This document shows, piece by piece, positions 63,922 through 64,000 of a stretch of 64,000 bases of DNA. This DNA comes from Plazaster borealis (taxonomy: Eukaryota > Echinodermata > Asteroidea > Forcipulatida > Labidiasteridae), in NCBI GenBank assembly GCA_021014325.1, contig CM037470.1, positions 4,553,647 to 4,617,646 of the forward strand, given 5' to 3'. A program made the translations under genes and the position numbers. The stretch's first letter is position 1. Every line of letters begins with the position of its first letter. Below the pieces are notes generated by a model that saw only the letters and a list, made by a program, of their open reading frames with translations, ran no database searches and was not told the DNA's origin.

Positions 63922-64000
63922 ACCAATTTCATTGAGCTGCTTATATGCAGAAAATATTGCTTAAACTTTGTCTGCTAAGAAATCATTAGAACTTAGAAGG
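63922..64000 (-). mobile_element. D-family MITE, cut by window end
   Basis: ACCAATTTCATTGAGCTGCT then GAAAATATTGCTTAAAC; continues beyond the window. Confidence 0.65.

Overview
The window looks like animal (metazoan) nuclear DNA, not bacterial or viral. It is AT-rich, has no long open reading frame (the longest is 137 codons and lies in a repeat), carries tRNA-derived SINEs, LINE 3' ends and many short inverted-repeat DNA elements, and shows canonical GT-AG splice signals. From general familiarity with such repeats I favour an echinoderm, probably a sea star. That is inference; nothing here proves the species.

Most of the sequence is a layered set of interspersed repeats. For reference I name the families by letter. 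A is a ~370 bp inverted-repeat element bounded by TTAAAGG/CCTTTAA, with 12 near-complete copies plus relics. B is a sister family with GGGTATACC-type ends. C is a new-looking element with CGTCACCG termini, a 4-bp target duplication and repeated internal 18-bp motifs. D is a ~190 bp palindromic element ending in GGGCCCAATTTCA. E is a shorter D-like element. F has GAGCTGCCAAC ends, G has AGGGTTCT ends, and H, I, K, L, N and P are further short families. S1 is a tRNA-Leu(CAA)-like SINE, S2 and T are other tRNA-derived SINEs, and M elements are inverted or tandem structures carrying hammerhead-like motifs that suggest Penelope-type retroelements. Several insertions are nested and preserve target duplications, so a local insertion order can be read.

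Layout: 1-24.9 kb is repeats with four LINE/SINE-rich clusters. From 25 to 29.1 kb the sequence is more CpG-rich and holds the best evidence for a host gene: a minus-strand first coding exon (28095-28143), a phase-compatible second exon (27376-27536) and a weaker third (25538-25683), with a likely promoter/5' leader at 28144-28450. From 29.7 to 36.1 kb repeats resume; 36.19-37.61 kb is a 44-bp satellite of about 31 units; 37.67-38.59 kb is a B element split by a C element. The remainder is again repeats, except for a second candidate minus-strand coding segment at 54928-55275 containing an in-frame 42-bp duplication, and a 16-bp minisatellite at 53425-53750.

No complete gene, rRNA, functional-looking tRNA, CRISPR array or prokaryotic feature is present. 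The most noteworthy observations are the C element family, the exchangeable central palindromes in family A, the 887-bp F-type element nested in a G element, the hammerhead-like cores, a perfect 34-bp hairpin at 3106-3182, and the unidentified minus-strand gene.
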